A stretch of DNA of 46,876 bases from Catenulisporales bacterium (GTDB lineage Bacteria; Actinomycetota; Actinomycetes; Streptomycetales; Catenulisporaceae): the NCBI GenBank assembly GCA_019510485.1, contig JAEKKI010000177.1, positions 1 through 46,876 on the forward strand. The letters are read 5' to 3'. Each line of letters begins with the position of its first letter. Position 1 is the first letter of the stretch. Of this stretch, positions 24,921-32,879 are shown in pieces. The translations under genes and the position numbers were made by a program. The notes under the pieces are model-generated. The model had not been told where the DNA came from, ran no database searches, and saw nothing but the letters and a program-made list of their open reading frames with translations.

Positions 24921-25852
24921 ACGACGCGCTCCAGCCGCCGCTCGCGCAGCAGTCGCAGATACACCAGCGCCACCACCAGGTTGATCACCAGCATCAGCAG
25001 CGAGATGGCCGCTCCCAGCCCCATCTGCCCGTCGAACAGCGCGGTCCGGTAGATGTAGACCGGCAGGATGTCGGACTTGTCGTCCGGGCCGCCGGCGGTG
25101 ATCTGGTACGGCGTGAAGTCGTTGAACGTCCACAGCGAGATCAGCAGCAGGTTGGTCAGGATGTGGCCGCGGATGTGCGGGAACACCACGTCGCGCAGCT
25201 GCTGCCACTGGTTCGCGCCGAACATGCGCGCCGTCGCCAGCTGCGAGGGCGGCACGCCGGTCAGCGCGGCGCTGTAGAGCAGCATCGAGAACGCGGTGCC
25301 GCGCCAGATGTTGAACACGATGATGGTGCTCATCGGGTGCTCGATGGCCCAGGCGGTGCCCGGCGTGTGAAGCAGGGTGTTGAGGGTGCCGGCGTCGCGG
25401 TCCAGCAGCGCCACCCACAGGAACGCCACCACCGAGCTCGGCAGGATCCAGGCCAGCAGCACCAGCGCCTCGACCAGCCGCTTGAGCCAGCCGGCGGCGT
25501 CGCGCAGCATCCAGGCGATGACGAAGCCGAGCAGCGCCTGCCCGATCACCGCCGAGCCCAGGACGTACTCGAAGGTCAGCCACAGCGAGTGGTGGAACGC
25601 GGGGTCCTTCACCACGTTCGTGTAGTTGTCCGTGCCCACGCTGTGCGGGTGGCGCGCGGCGAAACCGGTCAGCCGGTAGTTGGTGGTGCCGAGGTAGAGC
25701 GTCCACAGGGCGGGGAAGACGAGGAAGGCGAGGACGACGAGCAGGGCGGGCGCGGCGATCCCGGCCGCGCGCGCCCTGCCGAGCCCCGCCGGGTCCTCAG
25801 CTGCCGCCGGCGACGCTGCCCGCGCCAACGAGCGCCTCCAAGCCCTTTTCAT
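24917..25852 (-). CDS. ABC sugar transporter permease, MalF type
   Basis: A 311-aa inner-membrane permease with six helices and the EAA loop ATARMFGANQWQQLRDVVFPHIRG. It has no alternative start after the end of the binding-protein gene, so its ATG lies 56 bp inside that gene's 3' end. Such a long overlap implies translational coupling. The N-terminal 30 residues are a basic, Ala-rich cytoplasmic tail. Confidence 0.94.
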   Translation of the reverse strand: MKRAWRRSLARAASPAAAEDPAGLGRARAAGIAAPALLVVLAFLVFPALWTLYLGTTNYRLTGFAARHPHSVGTDNYTNVVKDPAFHHSLWLTFEYVLGSAVIGQALLGFVIAWMLRDAAGWLKRLVEALVLLAWILPSSVVAFLWVALLDRDAGTLNTLLHTPGTAWAIEHPMSTIIVFNIWRGTAFSMLLYSAALTGVPPSQLATARMFGANQWQQLRDVVFPHIRGHILTNLLLISLWTFNDFTPYQITAGGPDDKSDILPVYIYRTALFDGQMGLGAAISLLMLVINLVVALVYLRLLRERRLERVV

Positions 25853-27254
25853 AGGCCGCGGCCGCCTCGGCCGGGCCGGTGCCGCCCACCACGGCCGCGA
25901 CCGCCTTCTGCACCAGCGCCGACACGTCGTTGTAAGCGGCCTGCGACGGCCGGAACGAGGTGATCGGCAGCACCTTCTCGCTGACGAGCTTCAGCATCGG
26001 GTCCCCGGCCAGCACGTCCTGGTTCACGTCGGCGCGCGCGGTGATCTTCGCCGCGCCGCCGATCCGGGACTCGGTCTCGGCCTTGGAGTTCATGAACGCC
26101 AGGAAGTCCCAGGCCGCCTGCGGGTACTTGGTCTTGGGGTTGATCGACCAGTCCGAGCCGCCGGAGTAGGAGACGAAGTCCTGGTCGCGGACACCGGATC
26201 CCGGCGTCTCGGCGGGGATCAGCGCGTACCCGACGCCGGTGTTGCGATCAGCCATCGGCGCGGTGCCGCCGGACGGGTTCAGCACCGAGCGCCACATGTA
26301 GTCGGACTCGGCGTAGATCCCGATCTTGCCGGCGGCGAACTCCGCGAAGGACTTGTCGCGGCCCTTGGCGTCCTGCTGGAGGACCGAGTCGCCGTAGCCG
26401 CCGGTGGCGTAGACCTTCTGGTAGAAGCCGAGCGCGTCGGTGAACGCCTTACCGGGCTTGAGCCATTTGCCCTTGTCGGCGTCGTACAGCGATCCGCCGG
26501 CGCCGGCCAGCAGCGGCAGGAAGCCCTGGATCGTGGTGGCCTCGCCCATCGGGACGCCGCCGTCCCACTGGATCGGCGTCACCCCTGACAGGGTTTTGAG
26601 TTTGTCGGCCGCGTCGTAGATGTCCTGCCAGCTCTTCGGCTGCCAGTCGGCCGGCAGCCCGGCCTGCGCGAACAGCTTCTTGTTGTAGAAGACGACGCGG
26701 CCGTCGGTGCCGTTCGGGACGCCGTAGCGCTTGCCCTGGTACTCGCCGAGGGCCTGTACCGCGTTGGGGATCTGCTTCCAGCCGTCCCAGTCGTTGACCT
26801 GGGTGCCGGCGACGTCGGCCAGCGGCTTGAGATAGCCGGCGTCGGCGAACTCGCCGACCCAGATGCCGTCCAGGGCGAACACGTCGTCGCCGGTGCCCGA
26901 TTGCAGGTCCAGGGCGAGCTTGGACTTGTAGGCGTTGTCGTCCACGCCGTTGGGGCGGAAGGTGACGCTCGCGGTGATGCCCTTGGCCGCCTCGGCCTTG
27001 ACGAAGTCGGGGATCAGGGTCTTGGTGATCCAGTCGGCCTCGGCGGCGTTCTTGCCGCCGCTGATGTCGTTGGCGGTGATGACCAGGGTCGGGTTCTTGG
27101 GCTGGTTGGCCGAGTTGACGTTGCCTCCGCCCGGTGCGGATGTGGAACTGGAGCAGCCGGCGGCCAGGGTCACGGCCGCGACGGCGATCGCCGTGAGGGC
27201 TGTGGGGGATGTGAGGTCTCTGAGATTCCTCGAACGTGCGGAACGTGCTCCCAT
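25797..27254 (-). CDS. Sugar ABC transporter substrate-binding lipoprotein
   Basis: A 485-aa periplasmic-type binding protein anchored by lipid outside the membrane. The signal peptide ends in the lipobox LAAGCSS (Cys34 as lipid attachment). The mature protein shows the family-1 extracellular solute-binding pattern (LDGIWVGEFADAGYLKPL, YGVPNGTDGRVVFYNKKLFAQAGL, PQAAWDFLAFMNS). It is first of the transport genes, 47 bp downstream of the GntR gene. Homology alone does not name the ligand; the operon suggests a mannoside or cyclitol-containing compound. Confidence 0.95.
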   Translation of the reverse strand: MGARSARSRNLRDLTSPTALTAIAVAAVTLAAGCSSSTSAPGGGNVNSANQPKNPTLVITANDISGGKNAAEADWITKTLIPDFVKAEAAKGITASVTFRPNGVDDNAYKSKLALDLQSGTGDDVFALDGIWVGEFADAGYLKPLADVAGTQVNDWDGWKQIPNAVQALGEYQGKRYGVPNGTDGRVVFYNKKLFAQAGLPADWQPKSWQDIYDAADKLKTLSGVTPIQWDGGVPMGEATTIQGFLPLLAGAGGSLYDADKGKWLKPGKAFTDALGFYQKVYATGGYGDSVLQQDAKGRDKSFAEFAAGKIGIYAESDYMWRSVLNPSGGTAPMADRNTGVGYALIPAETPGSGVRDQDFVSYSGGSDWSINPKTKYPQAAWDFLAFMNSKAETESRIGGAAKITARADVNQDVLAGDPMLKLVSEKVLPITSFRPSQAAYNDVSALVQKAVAAVVGGTGPAEAAAAYEKGLEALVGAGSVAGGS

Positions 27255-27301
27255 CGATGCCTCCGCTGTCTGTCGGTCGACTGCTTCGTCGACGACCGAT
27301 A

Positions 27302-28042
27302 TCAGTGTTCGGTGACGGTTACTTCCAAGCTGTAGCGGGACGCGCGGTAGATGTGGCTGCCGAACTCCACCGCCCGTCCGCTGTCGTCGAATGCCGTGCG
27401 CTCCATGGTCAGCAGGGCCGCGCCGCGCCGCTCCTCCAGCAGCGCCGCCTGCTCTTGGTCCGCGGTGCAGGCGCCGATCCGTTGCCGGGCCACGCAGATC
27501 CGTATTCCCGCCTTGCGCAGGACTTCATACAAACCTCTGGTCTCTAACAGCTCGATACTCAGAGGTGGCACGGGATCGGGCAGCCAGTTACGCATCAGTG
27601 CCAGCGGCTCACCCTGCGAGCGGCGCAGCCGGACCACCTTCGTCACCGTCGTCCCGCCGGGGATGCCCAGCGCGCCCGCCGCCTCCGGCTCGGCCGGCAC
27701 CCGCGCCAGCAGCAACACGTCGGTGCCCGGCGCGCGGCCGGCGCGGGACAGGTCGTCGTGCAGACTCGTGAGCTCCATCTCGCGCCGCACCGGCATCGGC
27801 AGAATCTGGGTGCCCACACCCCGCCGCCGCACGATCATTCCGCGGTCCACCAGATGCCCGATCGCCTGCCGTACCGTGGGCCGCGACAGGCCCAGCGCCT
27901 CAGCGATCTGCACCTCGGAATCGAGCTGATCGCCCGGCGCCAGCTCCCCGCTGCGGATCGCCTCGGCGATCTGCTCGGCGACCTGGAAGTAGAGCGGTAT
28001 CGGCGAGGAGCGGTCCACCTCGATCCGCGGTCGGATCCCCAT
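27302..28042 (-). CDS. GntR/HutC-family transcriptional regulator
   Basis: A 246-aa repressor with an N-terminal winged helix (PLYFQVAEQIAEAIRSGELAPGDQL, VQIAEALGLSRPTVRQAIGHLVDRGMI) and a C-terminal UTRA effector domain (LRRSQGEPLALMRNWLPDP, GLYEVLRKAGI). HutC-type regulators bind sugar phosphates or similar ligands. It heads the transport/catabolic operon and is divergent from iolB. The 91-bp gap to iolB holds TTGTC-AG-GACAA, the likely binding site, so it probably represses both directions, including itself. Confidence 0.93.
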   Translation of the reverse strand: MGIRPRIEVDRSSPIPLYFQVAEQIAEAIRSGELAPGDQLDSEVQIAEALGLSRPTVRQAIGHLVDRGMIVRRRGVGTQILPMPVRREMELTSLHDDLSRAGRAPGTDVLLLARVPAEPEAAGALGIPGGTTVTKVVRLRRSQGEPLALMRNWLPDPVPPLSIELLETRGLYEVLRKAGIRICVARQRIGACTADQEQAALLEERRGAALLTMERTAFDDSGRAVEFGSHIYRASRYSLEVTVTEH

Positions 28043-28066
28043 GGGCCTCAGTATGCTGCGGTCACT

Positions 28067-28093
28067 TTGTCAGGACAACAGGTTGACCGACAA
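28067..28093. promoter_or_regulatory. Predicted GntR operators between the regulator and iolB
   Basis: A perfect inverted repeat TTGTC-AG-GACAA lies at 28067-28078, and a degenerate second one, TTGAC-C-GACAA, at 28083-28093. Both share GACAA half-sites and sit in the short divergent intergenic region. The spacing suggests two dimers side by side. Assignment to the adjacent GntR protein is by position. Confidence 0.7.
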
Positions 28094-28133
28094 AACCGTG
28101 CCTGCTAATCAATGAATGGAAGGCGGCAGAGTT

Positions 28134-28916
28134 ATGACAGACGTCGAAATCACCCCGGAATCAGCCGGCTGGCGCTATGCGGGTCTGCGCACCGTGACCT
28201 TCGCCGGCACCCATCGCTTCGTCACCGCGGCCGACGAGGCACTCGTGGTTCCCCTCATCGGAACGTGCACAGTCCGCGTCGGCTCCCGCGAATTCCTGCT
28301 CCAGGGCCGCAAAGACGTCTTCACCGAAGCCACCGACTTCGCCTACATCCCCCGCGACACCACGGTCACCATGACCGCCGCCGACGGTCACTGCCGCGTG
28401 GCGATCCCCACCGCCCGCGCCGAGACCGACCTCCCCTTCCGCTACGCCCCCCGCGAAGCGGTACCGATCGAGCAACGCGGCGCCGGCCCGGCCACCCGCA
28501 CGGTGCGCAACTTCTGCACGCCGGAGTCCTTCGATACGGACCGCCTGCTCGCGGTGGAGGTCATCACACCGGGCGGCAACTGGTCGTCCTGGCCGCCGCA
28601 CAAGCACGACGAGGACGTCGAGGGCGACGGAACCGTGGTCGAGACCGCTAAAGAGGAGATCTACTACTACGAAGGCGGCCCGGGCTACCAACGCGTGTAC
28701 TCCTCAGCTGCTGGCGAGATCGATGTCCTGCGTGAGGTCACGGCCGGAGACGTGGTGCTGATCCCGTACGGGTACCACGGCCCGTCGATGGCCATGCCCG
28801 GCTACGATCTGTACTACTTGAACGTCCTGGCCGGTCAGCACCGCGGCCCGCGGCGCTCGATGGCGTTCACCGATGACCCGCGGCACGCCTGGGTGCGGGA
28901 GACGTGGCCGGCGTGA
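28134..28916 (+). CDS. iolB: 5-deoxy-glucuronate isomerase
   Basis: Isomerises 5-deoxy-D-glucuronate to 2-deoxy-5-keto-gluconate in the myo-inositol pathway. The 260-aa bicupin shows the IolB metal-site block NWSSWPPHKHDE (residues 149-160; His157, His159), then EEIYYYEGGPGYQRVYS and GDVVLIPYGYHGPSMAMPGY. The ATG at 28134 is preceded by GGAAGG ten bases upstream. The rest of the inositol pathway (iolA, C, D, G) is not adjacent, so this is a single iol gene facing a mannosidase/sugar operon and probably co-regulated by GntR. Confidence 0.94.
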   Translation: MTDVEITPESAGWRYAGLRTVTFAGTHRFVTAADEALVVPLIGTCTVRVGSREFLLQGRKDVFTEATDFAYIPRDTTVTMTAADGHCRVAIPTARAETDLPFRYAPREAVPIEQRGAGPATRTVRNFCTPESFDTDRLLAVEVITPGGNWSSWPPHKHDEDVEGDGTVVETAKEEIYYYEGGPGYQRVYSSAAGEIDVLREVTAGDVVLIPYGYHGPSMAMPGYDLYYLNVLAGQHRGPRRSMAFTDDPRHAWVRETWPA

Positions 28917-28920
28917 GGTG

Positions 28921-29148
28921 ATGTCGGCGGCCATTTGGGTGAAGGCCCTGACAACGCCGGAGGGTACTTTTTACGTGCTCGATATAGCAGCGTCCGTCGA
29001 GGGCAGCGGGAAACGATCCAGAGGGCAGCCGGGGGCCGGCTCGGAGAGCGACCGGGTCGATGTGGAGGGTGGCGGCCGCAGAGGCGACTGTGAGTGGGAG
29101 CGAGGGAACCGGCCGACCCGGCACCACCACGCGGGCAAGCGACCTTGA
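28921..29148 (+). CDS. Possible small ORF containing the right repeat copy
   Basis: A 75-codon frame, beginning MSAAIWVKALTTPEGTFYVL, follows iolB by four bases. The GAGGTG next to its ATG is too close for a good ribosome site. The segment EGTFYVLDIAASVEGSG is identical to residues 24-40 of the dehydrogenase extension because both derive from the same 62-bp repeat. The remainder is Gly/Arg/Glu-rich without a recognised domain. It may be non-coding; the remaining bases up to the VOC gene show nothing else. Confidence 0.3.
   Translation: MSAAIWVKALTTPEGTFYVLDIAASVEGSGKRSRGQPGAGSESDRVDVEGGGRRGDCEWERGNRPTRHHHAGKRP
28949..29010 (+). repeat. 62-bp inverted repeat, right copy
   Basis: Plus-strand copy of the sequence at 20800-20861 (minus), 61 of 62 bases identical. 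It starts 32 bp after the iolB stop. Together the copies bracket 8,087 bp holding the epimerase, PHP, ABC importer, GntR and iolB genes. The TACTTTTTACGTGC...GATATAG core is far more A/T-rich than the surroundings. Within it, TGCT-CGATAT-AGCA is a small inverted repeat. Confidence 0.95.
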
Positions 29149-29176
29149 CGGCTGGGCATCCGCCAGTGGGCTGCTC

Positions 29177-29566
29177 TCAGGCCGTGCTCGGCGCGGGGAT
29201 GTCCTGGTAGAAGTTCACGATGTTCCCGTCCGGGTCCCGGATCCACACCGACCGCCGCCCCCACGGTTGCGTCGTCGGCGGCTTGGCGATCGTGACACCG
29301 GCCGCTACGAGCCGCTGGTACCGGGCGTCGACGTCGTCGACGCTGAACTCGATGGTGAATCGGCCATTGCCGGTCCCGGCCATCGATCCCGGGACCATCT
29401 GCTCCATCCCGGCCATCGAGAAGAACCCCAGCCCGGCGCCACCCGCCTTGACCGTCGCGAAGCGCTCATCGCCGTCGACCGTCGTGTCCAGCAGTTCCGC
29501 GTAGAACGTCGCAAGCGCCAGGACGTCCTCGGTGATCAGGCCGATGCCGGTAAGCGTGGGCTGCAT
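29177..29566 (-). CDS. VOC (glyoxalase/bleomycin-resistance fold) protein
   Basis: A 129-aa single VOC module: LTGIGLITEDVLALATFYAELLDTTV at the start and WGRRSVWIRDPDGNIVNFYQD at the end form the paired beta-alpha-beta-beta-beta units. The family includes glyoxalases, dioxygenases and antibiotic-binding proteins; metal-ligand residues are not complete enough to predict a reaction. It is probably monocistronic. Confidence 0.88.
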   Translation of the reverse strand: MQPTLTGIGLITEDVLALATFYAELLDTTVDGDERFATVKAGGAGLGFFSMAGMEQMVPGSMAGTGNGRFTIEFSVDDVDARYQRLVAAGVTIAKPPTTQPWGRRSVWIRDPDGNIVNFYQDIPAPSTA

Positions 29567-29725
29567 GGCGGCAGGCTAGCGGGCAGCCCCGACAACAGTC
29601 ACCCGCGGAGCACGACCACGTTCCAGGAACCGGCTTCAGGGGACAGCCGGAACCGCCTCGGCAGCAGCGTCGATGACAACCGAACCGCTCGCGGTGACCG
29701 TCTCGGCACGCCGAAGCAACCGCGC

Positions 29726-30076
29726 TCAGACGATGCGGATCTCGTCGTTTGAGTGGTCGTGCCCGCAGTTGTCGCCTTCGTAGTGGTACTCGCGGCGGCC
29801 GAGTTGCACCACGCGGAACGACTTGTGCTCCACGACGCGCTGCAGGTGCCGGATGCCGCTGGCGCCGGCCAGGACCACCGAGACGATGGCGGCCAGGAGG
29901 GTGACGCCGATCAGTGCGAAGCCGCCGGTCACGTGTCCGAAGACGACCATGAACAGCGCGACCAGGATCGAGATCGGCACGGCCACCAGCAGCAGTACCG
30001 CGAGGATCGTGAGGACGATCAGCGGCTTGGCCGAGGGGCCGCGGGCGCCGTCGTATCGGATCGATTGTCTGGCCAT
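29726..30076 (-). CDS. Two-helix membrane protein of unknown function
   Basis: A 116-aa protein with two strongly hydrophobic helices (about residues 18-45 and 50-72) and a polar C-terminal tail ending YHYEGDNCGHDHSNDEIRIV, rich in Asp, Glu, His and one Cys. The tail could bind metal, but no domain is recognised. It is divergent from the rRNA methyltransferase gene. Confidence 0.7.
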   Translation of the reverse strand: MARQSIRYDGARGPSAKPLIVLTILAVLLLVAVPISILVALFMVVFGHVTGGFALIGVTLLAAIVSVVLAGASGIRHLQRVVEHKSFRVVQLGRREYHYEGDNCGHDHSNDEIRIV

Positions 30077-30107
30077 GGCTCATCCCTCTCGGCTGCGGCA
30101 CGCGAGA

Positions 30108-30140
30108 CGCGTTGTATCGCGTTTCAAGTGTAGCAACGCG
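30108..30140. promoter_or_regulatory. Inverted repeat in the rlmA/membrane-protein divergent region
   Basis: CGCGTTG and CAACGCG form perfect 7-bp arms separated by 19 relatively A/T-rich bases (TATCGCGTTTCAAGTGTAG). Placement between two divergent starts suggests a promoter-operator region. Confidence 0.4.
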
Positions 30141-30188
30141 GAGGCGGCCTCCGCTGTTCCCGGGTGGCCCTTGCGATTCCGTCACACT

Positions 30189-31085
30189 ATGGGGGTGATC
30201 TCCGACGTCCTGGACTGGCTGTCCTGCCCGCATTGCGCCACGGCCTTGATCGCCGACGGCGCCGCCGACGCCGCAGACGCCGCCGACCCGCCATCCCGGC
30301 TCCTGTGCGAGGAGGGCCACGCCTTCGACATCGCCCGCCCCGGCTACGTCTCGCTGCTCACCGGCGCCGGATCGGCCGGGACCGCGGACACCCCGGCGAT
30401 GGTCGCCGACCGCGCCGCCTTCCTGGCCGCCGGACACTATGCCGGGATCGCGGACCTGGTCGCGGCGCTGGCGGCCGAGAGCGATCGCGCGGTGGCCGAG
30501 GTCGCCGTCGCAGCGGAGGAAACCGCTCAGCAGCACGGCACTTGCATCCTCGACCTGGGCGCCGGCACCGGCTACTACCTGGCCCGAGTCCTAGACGCGG
30601 TCGACCGGCCGGGTATCGCGCTCGACATCTCCAAGCACGCCGCTCGCCACGCCGCCAAAGCCCATCCGCGCATCGGCGCGGTCGTCGCCGACGCGTGGGG
30701 CGGGTTGCCGGTACGGGGGCGGGCCGCGGCGGTGGTGCTCAATGTCTTCGCGCCGCGGAACGCGCACGAGATGCGGCGGGTGCTGCATCCGGCCGGCCGG
30801 GCGATCGTCGTGGTCCCGGAGGCGGGTCATCTCAGGGAGCTGGTTGAGGAGTACGGGTTGCTCGCGGTCGACGAGCGTAAGTCCGAGCGGCTGCGGGAGC
30901 AGTTCGCAGGACGGTTCCGGGTCGAGTCGGAGCATCCGTTTCGCCGTACCCCGACCTTGAGCGCCGAAGAGGTCGCCCGGGTCATCGGCATGGGCCCCAA
31001 CGCCTGGCACGCCGGGGCCGAGCGCGTCCGATCGGGGGGCGCGGTCTCGATCGAGGTCCGCGCCTACGTTCTGTCTCCGCAGTGA
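30189..31085 (+). CDS. 23S rRNA (guanine-N1) methyltransferase, RlmA family
   Basis: A 298-aa SAM-dependent methyltransferase. The N-terminal zinc finger typical of RlmA is present (CPHC at residues 13-16, CEEGH at 40-44), followed by the SAM motif ILDLGAGTGYYL and ALDISKHAARHAAKAHP. RlmA enzymes methylate G745 or G748 of 23S rRNA in the exit tunnel; the RlmA(II) branch (TlrB, MyrA) gives resistance to tylosin-like macrolides in producers. Which branch this is cannot be told without alignment. An Ala/Asp repeat (ADGAADAADAAD) inside the zinc finger is unusual. Confidence 0.88.
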   Translation: MGVISDVLDWLSCPHCATALIADGAADAADAADPPSRLLCEEGHAFDIARPGYVSLLTGAGSAGTADTPAMVADRAAFLAAGHYAGIADLVAALAAESDRAVAEVAVAAEETAQQHGTCILDLGAGTGYYLARVLDAVDRPGIALDISKHAARHAAKAHPRIGAVVADAWGGLPVRGRAAAVVLNVFAPRNAHEMRRVLHPAGRAIVVVPEAGHLRELVEEYGLLAVDERKSERLREQFAGRFRVESEHPFRRTPTLSAEEVARVIGMGPNAWHAGAERVRSGGAVSIEVRAYVLSPQ

Positions 31086-31095
31086 GGGTGCGAAT

Positions 31096-31860
31096 ATGTC
31101 CCGTATGGAAATCGCCATGACGAACGCCATCCAGGCCGGCACCGTCCACTACGCGGGGAGCGACGGCGCGCAGATCGAGGCCTATCTGGCGGTGCCGCTG
31201 GACGACGCCCCGCGCGGCGGCGTCGTGCTGGTCCACCACCTGCCCGGGTACGACGAGGCGACCCGCGAGTTCGCGCGCACTTTCGCCGTGCACGGATACA
31301 ACGCGGTCGTGCCCAACCTCTACAGCCGTGAAGGCGGCCCCGGGATCGCGCACGAGGACGCCGCGGCCGCGGTCCGCGCCGCCGGCGGCGTCTCGGATGA
31401 GCGGCTGATCGCCGACGTCGACTCGGCCGCTTCGTATCTGCGCGGGCTGCCCACCGCCAACGGCAAGGTGGGCGTCATCGGCTACTGCTCCGGCGGCCGG
31501 CAGGCGCTGCTCGCGGCGTGCGCGCTGGATCTGCAAGCGGCCGTCGACAACTACGGCGCGTTCGTCATGTCCGACAGCCCCGCCTCGGCCGGCCTGCGCG
31601 CCACGTCGCTGGAATCCCGCCTGCCCGGCCTGTCCTGCCCGCTGCTGGGCAACTTCGGCGGCGACGACGCGCACCCGTCGCCGGCGGAGATCGAGCAGTT
31701 GGCCGAGGCGCTGGAGAAGCTCGGCAAGACCTACGACTTCAAGACGTACGAGGGGGCCGGGCACGCGTTCTTCAACGTCAACCGGGTCTCCTACCGCGCC
31801 GAGGCCGCGATGGACGCCTGGGACCGCATCTTCGCCTTCTACAAGCAGCACCTGTCCTAG
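31096..31860 (+). CDS. Dienelactone hydrolase-family protein
   Basis: A 254-aa alpha/beta hydrolase of the carboxymethylenebutenolidase type. The nucleophile is a Cys in GYCSGG (Cys131), as in true dienelactone hydrolases. An Asp (FGGDDAHPS) and a His (GAGHAFFN) complete the triad. Three in-frame ATGs (31096, 31105, 31117) are possible starts. It follows rlmA by 10 bp, so the two may be co-transcribed, but no functional link is obvious. Confidence 0.88.
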   Translation: MSRMEIAMTNAIQAGTVHYAGSDGAQIEAYLAVPLDDAPRGGVVLVHHLPGYDEATREFARTFAVHGYNAVVPNLYSREGGPGIAHEDAAAAVRAAGGVSDERLIADVDSAASYLRGLPTANGKVGVIGYCSGGRQALLAACALDLQAAVDNYGAFVMSDSPASAGLRATSLESRLPGLSCPLLGNFGGDDAHPSPAEIEQLAEALEKLGKTYDFKTYEGAGHAFFNVNRVSYRAEAAMDAWDRIFAFYKQHLS

Positions 31861-31871
31861 CCCGCTGGTTG

Positions 31872-32825
31872 TCAGGGCCCTTCGAACAGGGCGCTGACGG
31901 ACTCGCCGTTGTGGATGCGCCGCATCGCCTCGGCCAGCGCCGGGGCGATGGACAGCACCGCGAGCTTGCCGGTGTTCTCGCGGGACTCCCCGCCTGGCGT
32001 GGGCACGGTGTTGGTGCACACGATCTCCACCACGTCCGGCTGGTCGGACAGCCGCTTGAGCGCCCCGGCGGCGAACAACCCGTGCGTGCACGCCACCCGC
32101 ACGCTGCGCACGCCGAGCTCACGCAGCCGGTCCAGCAGCTCGATGACGGTGCTGCCCTTGGCGATCTCGTCGTCGAGCACGATGACGTCACGCCCCCGCA
32201 CCTCCCCGATCACCGAGCTGATCGCGACGCTGTCCCCGGCGAAGCGCTGCTTGGCCCCGGCGGCGACCGGCACCCCGAGCAACCGCGCGAAAGCCGCCGC
32301 CTCCTTGGCGTTGCCCAGGTCCGGCGAGACGACGGTCGTATTCGTCAGGTCGTAGTGGCGGAAGTGCTTGGCCAACTCCCGCAGCGCATGCAGATGGTCC
32401 ACGGGAATCGAGAAGAACCCGTGGACCTGAGGCGAGTGCAGGGTCATCGCCAACACCCGGTCCGCGCCGGCGGCCACCAGCAGATCGGCCACCAGGCGCC
32501 CGCCGAGTGATATCCGGGGCGCGTCCTTCTTGTCGCTACGCGCATAGGCGTAATGCGGTACCACGACCGTGATGCGCGCCGCCGAGGCACCGCGCGCGGC
32601 GTCGCACATCATCAGCAACTCCACTAGATGCTCCTGCACCGGAGCGACGAGCGGCTGCACCAGGAACACGTCGCGCTCCCGGCAGTTCGCCTGAAGCTGC
32701 ACCTCCAGGCAGTCGTTGGCGAAGCGGCTGACGCGCACGGGGTTCAGCGGCGTCGCCAGATGCGTACAGATCTCTGCGGCCAGGGTCGGGTGGGCGCTTC
32801 CGCTGAAGACGGCGATGTCGCGCAT
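31872..32825 (-). CDS. Ribose-phosphate diphosphokinase (PRPP synthetase), divergent paralogue
   Basis: A 317-aa enzyme making PRPP from ribose 5-phosphate and ATP. The general fold signature is clear (FANDCLEVQLQANCRERDVFLVQPL, PHYAYARSDKKDAPRISLGGRLVADLL, MTLHSPQVHGFFSIPVDHL). The PRPP-binding loop reads VIVLDDEIAKGST rather than the standard VDDMIDTGGT, and the ATP loop differs from the main bacterial enzymes, so this is probably a second, divergent copy. I therefore do not assign prs. It converges with the dienelactone hydrolase gene. Confidence 0.87.
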   Translation of the reverse strand: MRDIAVFSGSAHPTLAAEICTHLATPLNPVRVSRFANDCLEVQLQANCRERDVFLVQPLVAPVQEHLVELLMMCDAARGASAARITVVVPHYAYARSDKKDAPRISLGGRLVADLLVAAGADRVLAMTLHSPQVHGFFSIPVDHLHALRELAKHFRHYDLTNTTVVSPDLGNAKEAAAFARLLGVPVAAGAKQRFAGDSVAISSVIGEVRGRDVIVLDDEIAKGSTVIELLDRLRELGVRSVRVACTHGLFAAGALKRLSDQPDVVEIVCTNTVPTPGGESRENTGKLAVLSIAPALAEAMRRIHNGESVSALFEGP

Positions 32826-32879
32826 GCGAGCATCGTAGCGATCATCCCGGCTCCGGCATCACCCCCGACCGGACTCCGA

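Noticed and set aside
20800..29010. Whether the inverted repeats are the ends of an insertion sequence or composite transposon
   Set aside because: No transposase or integrase lies inside or next to the segment, the repeats are not at gene-free borders, and no target-site duplication is seen.
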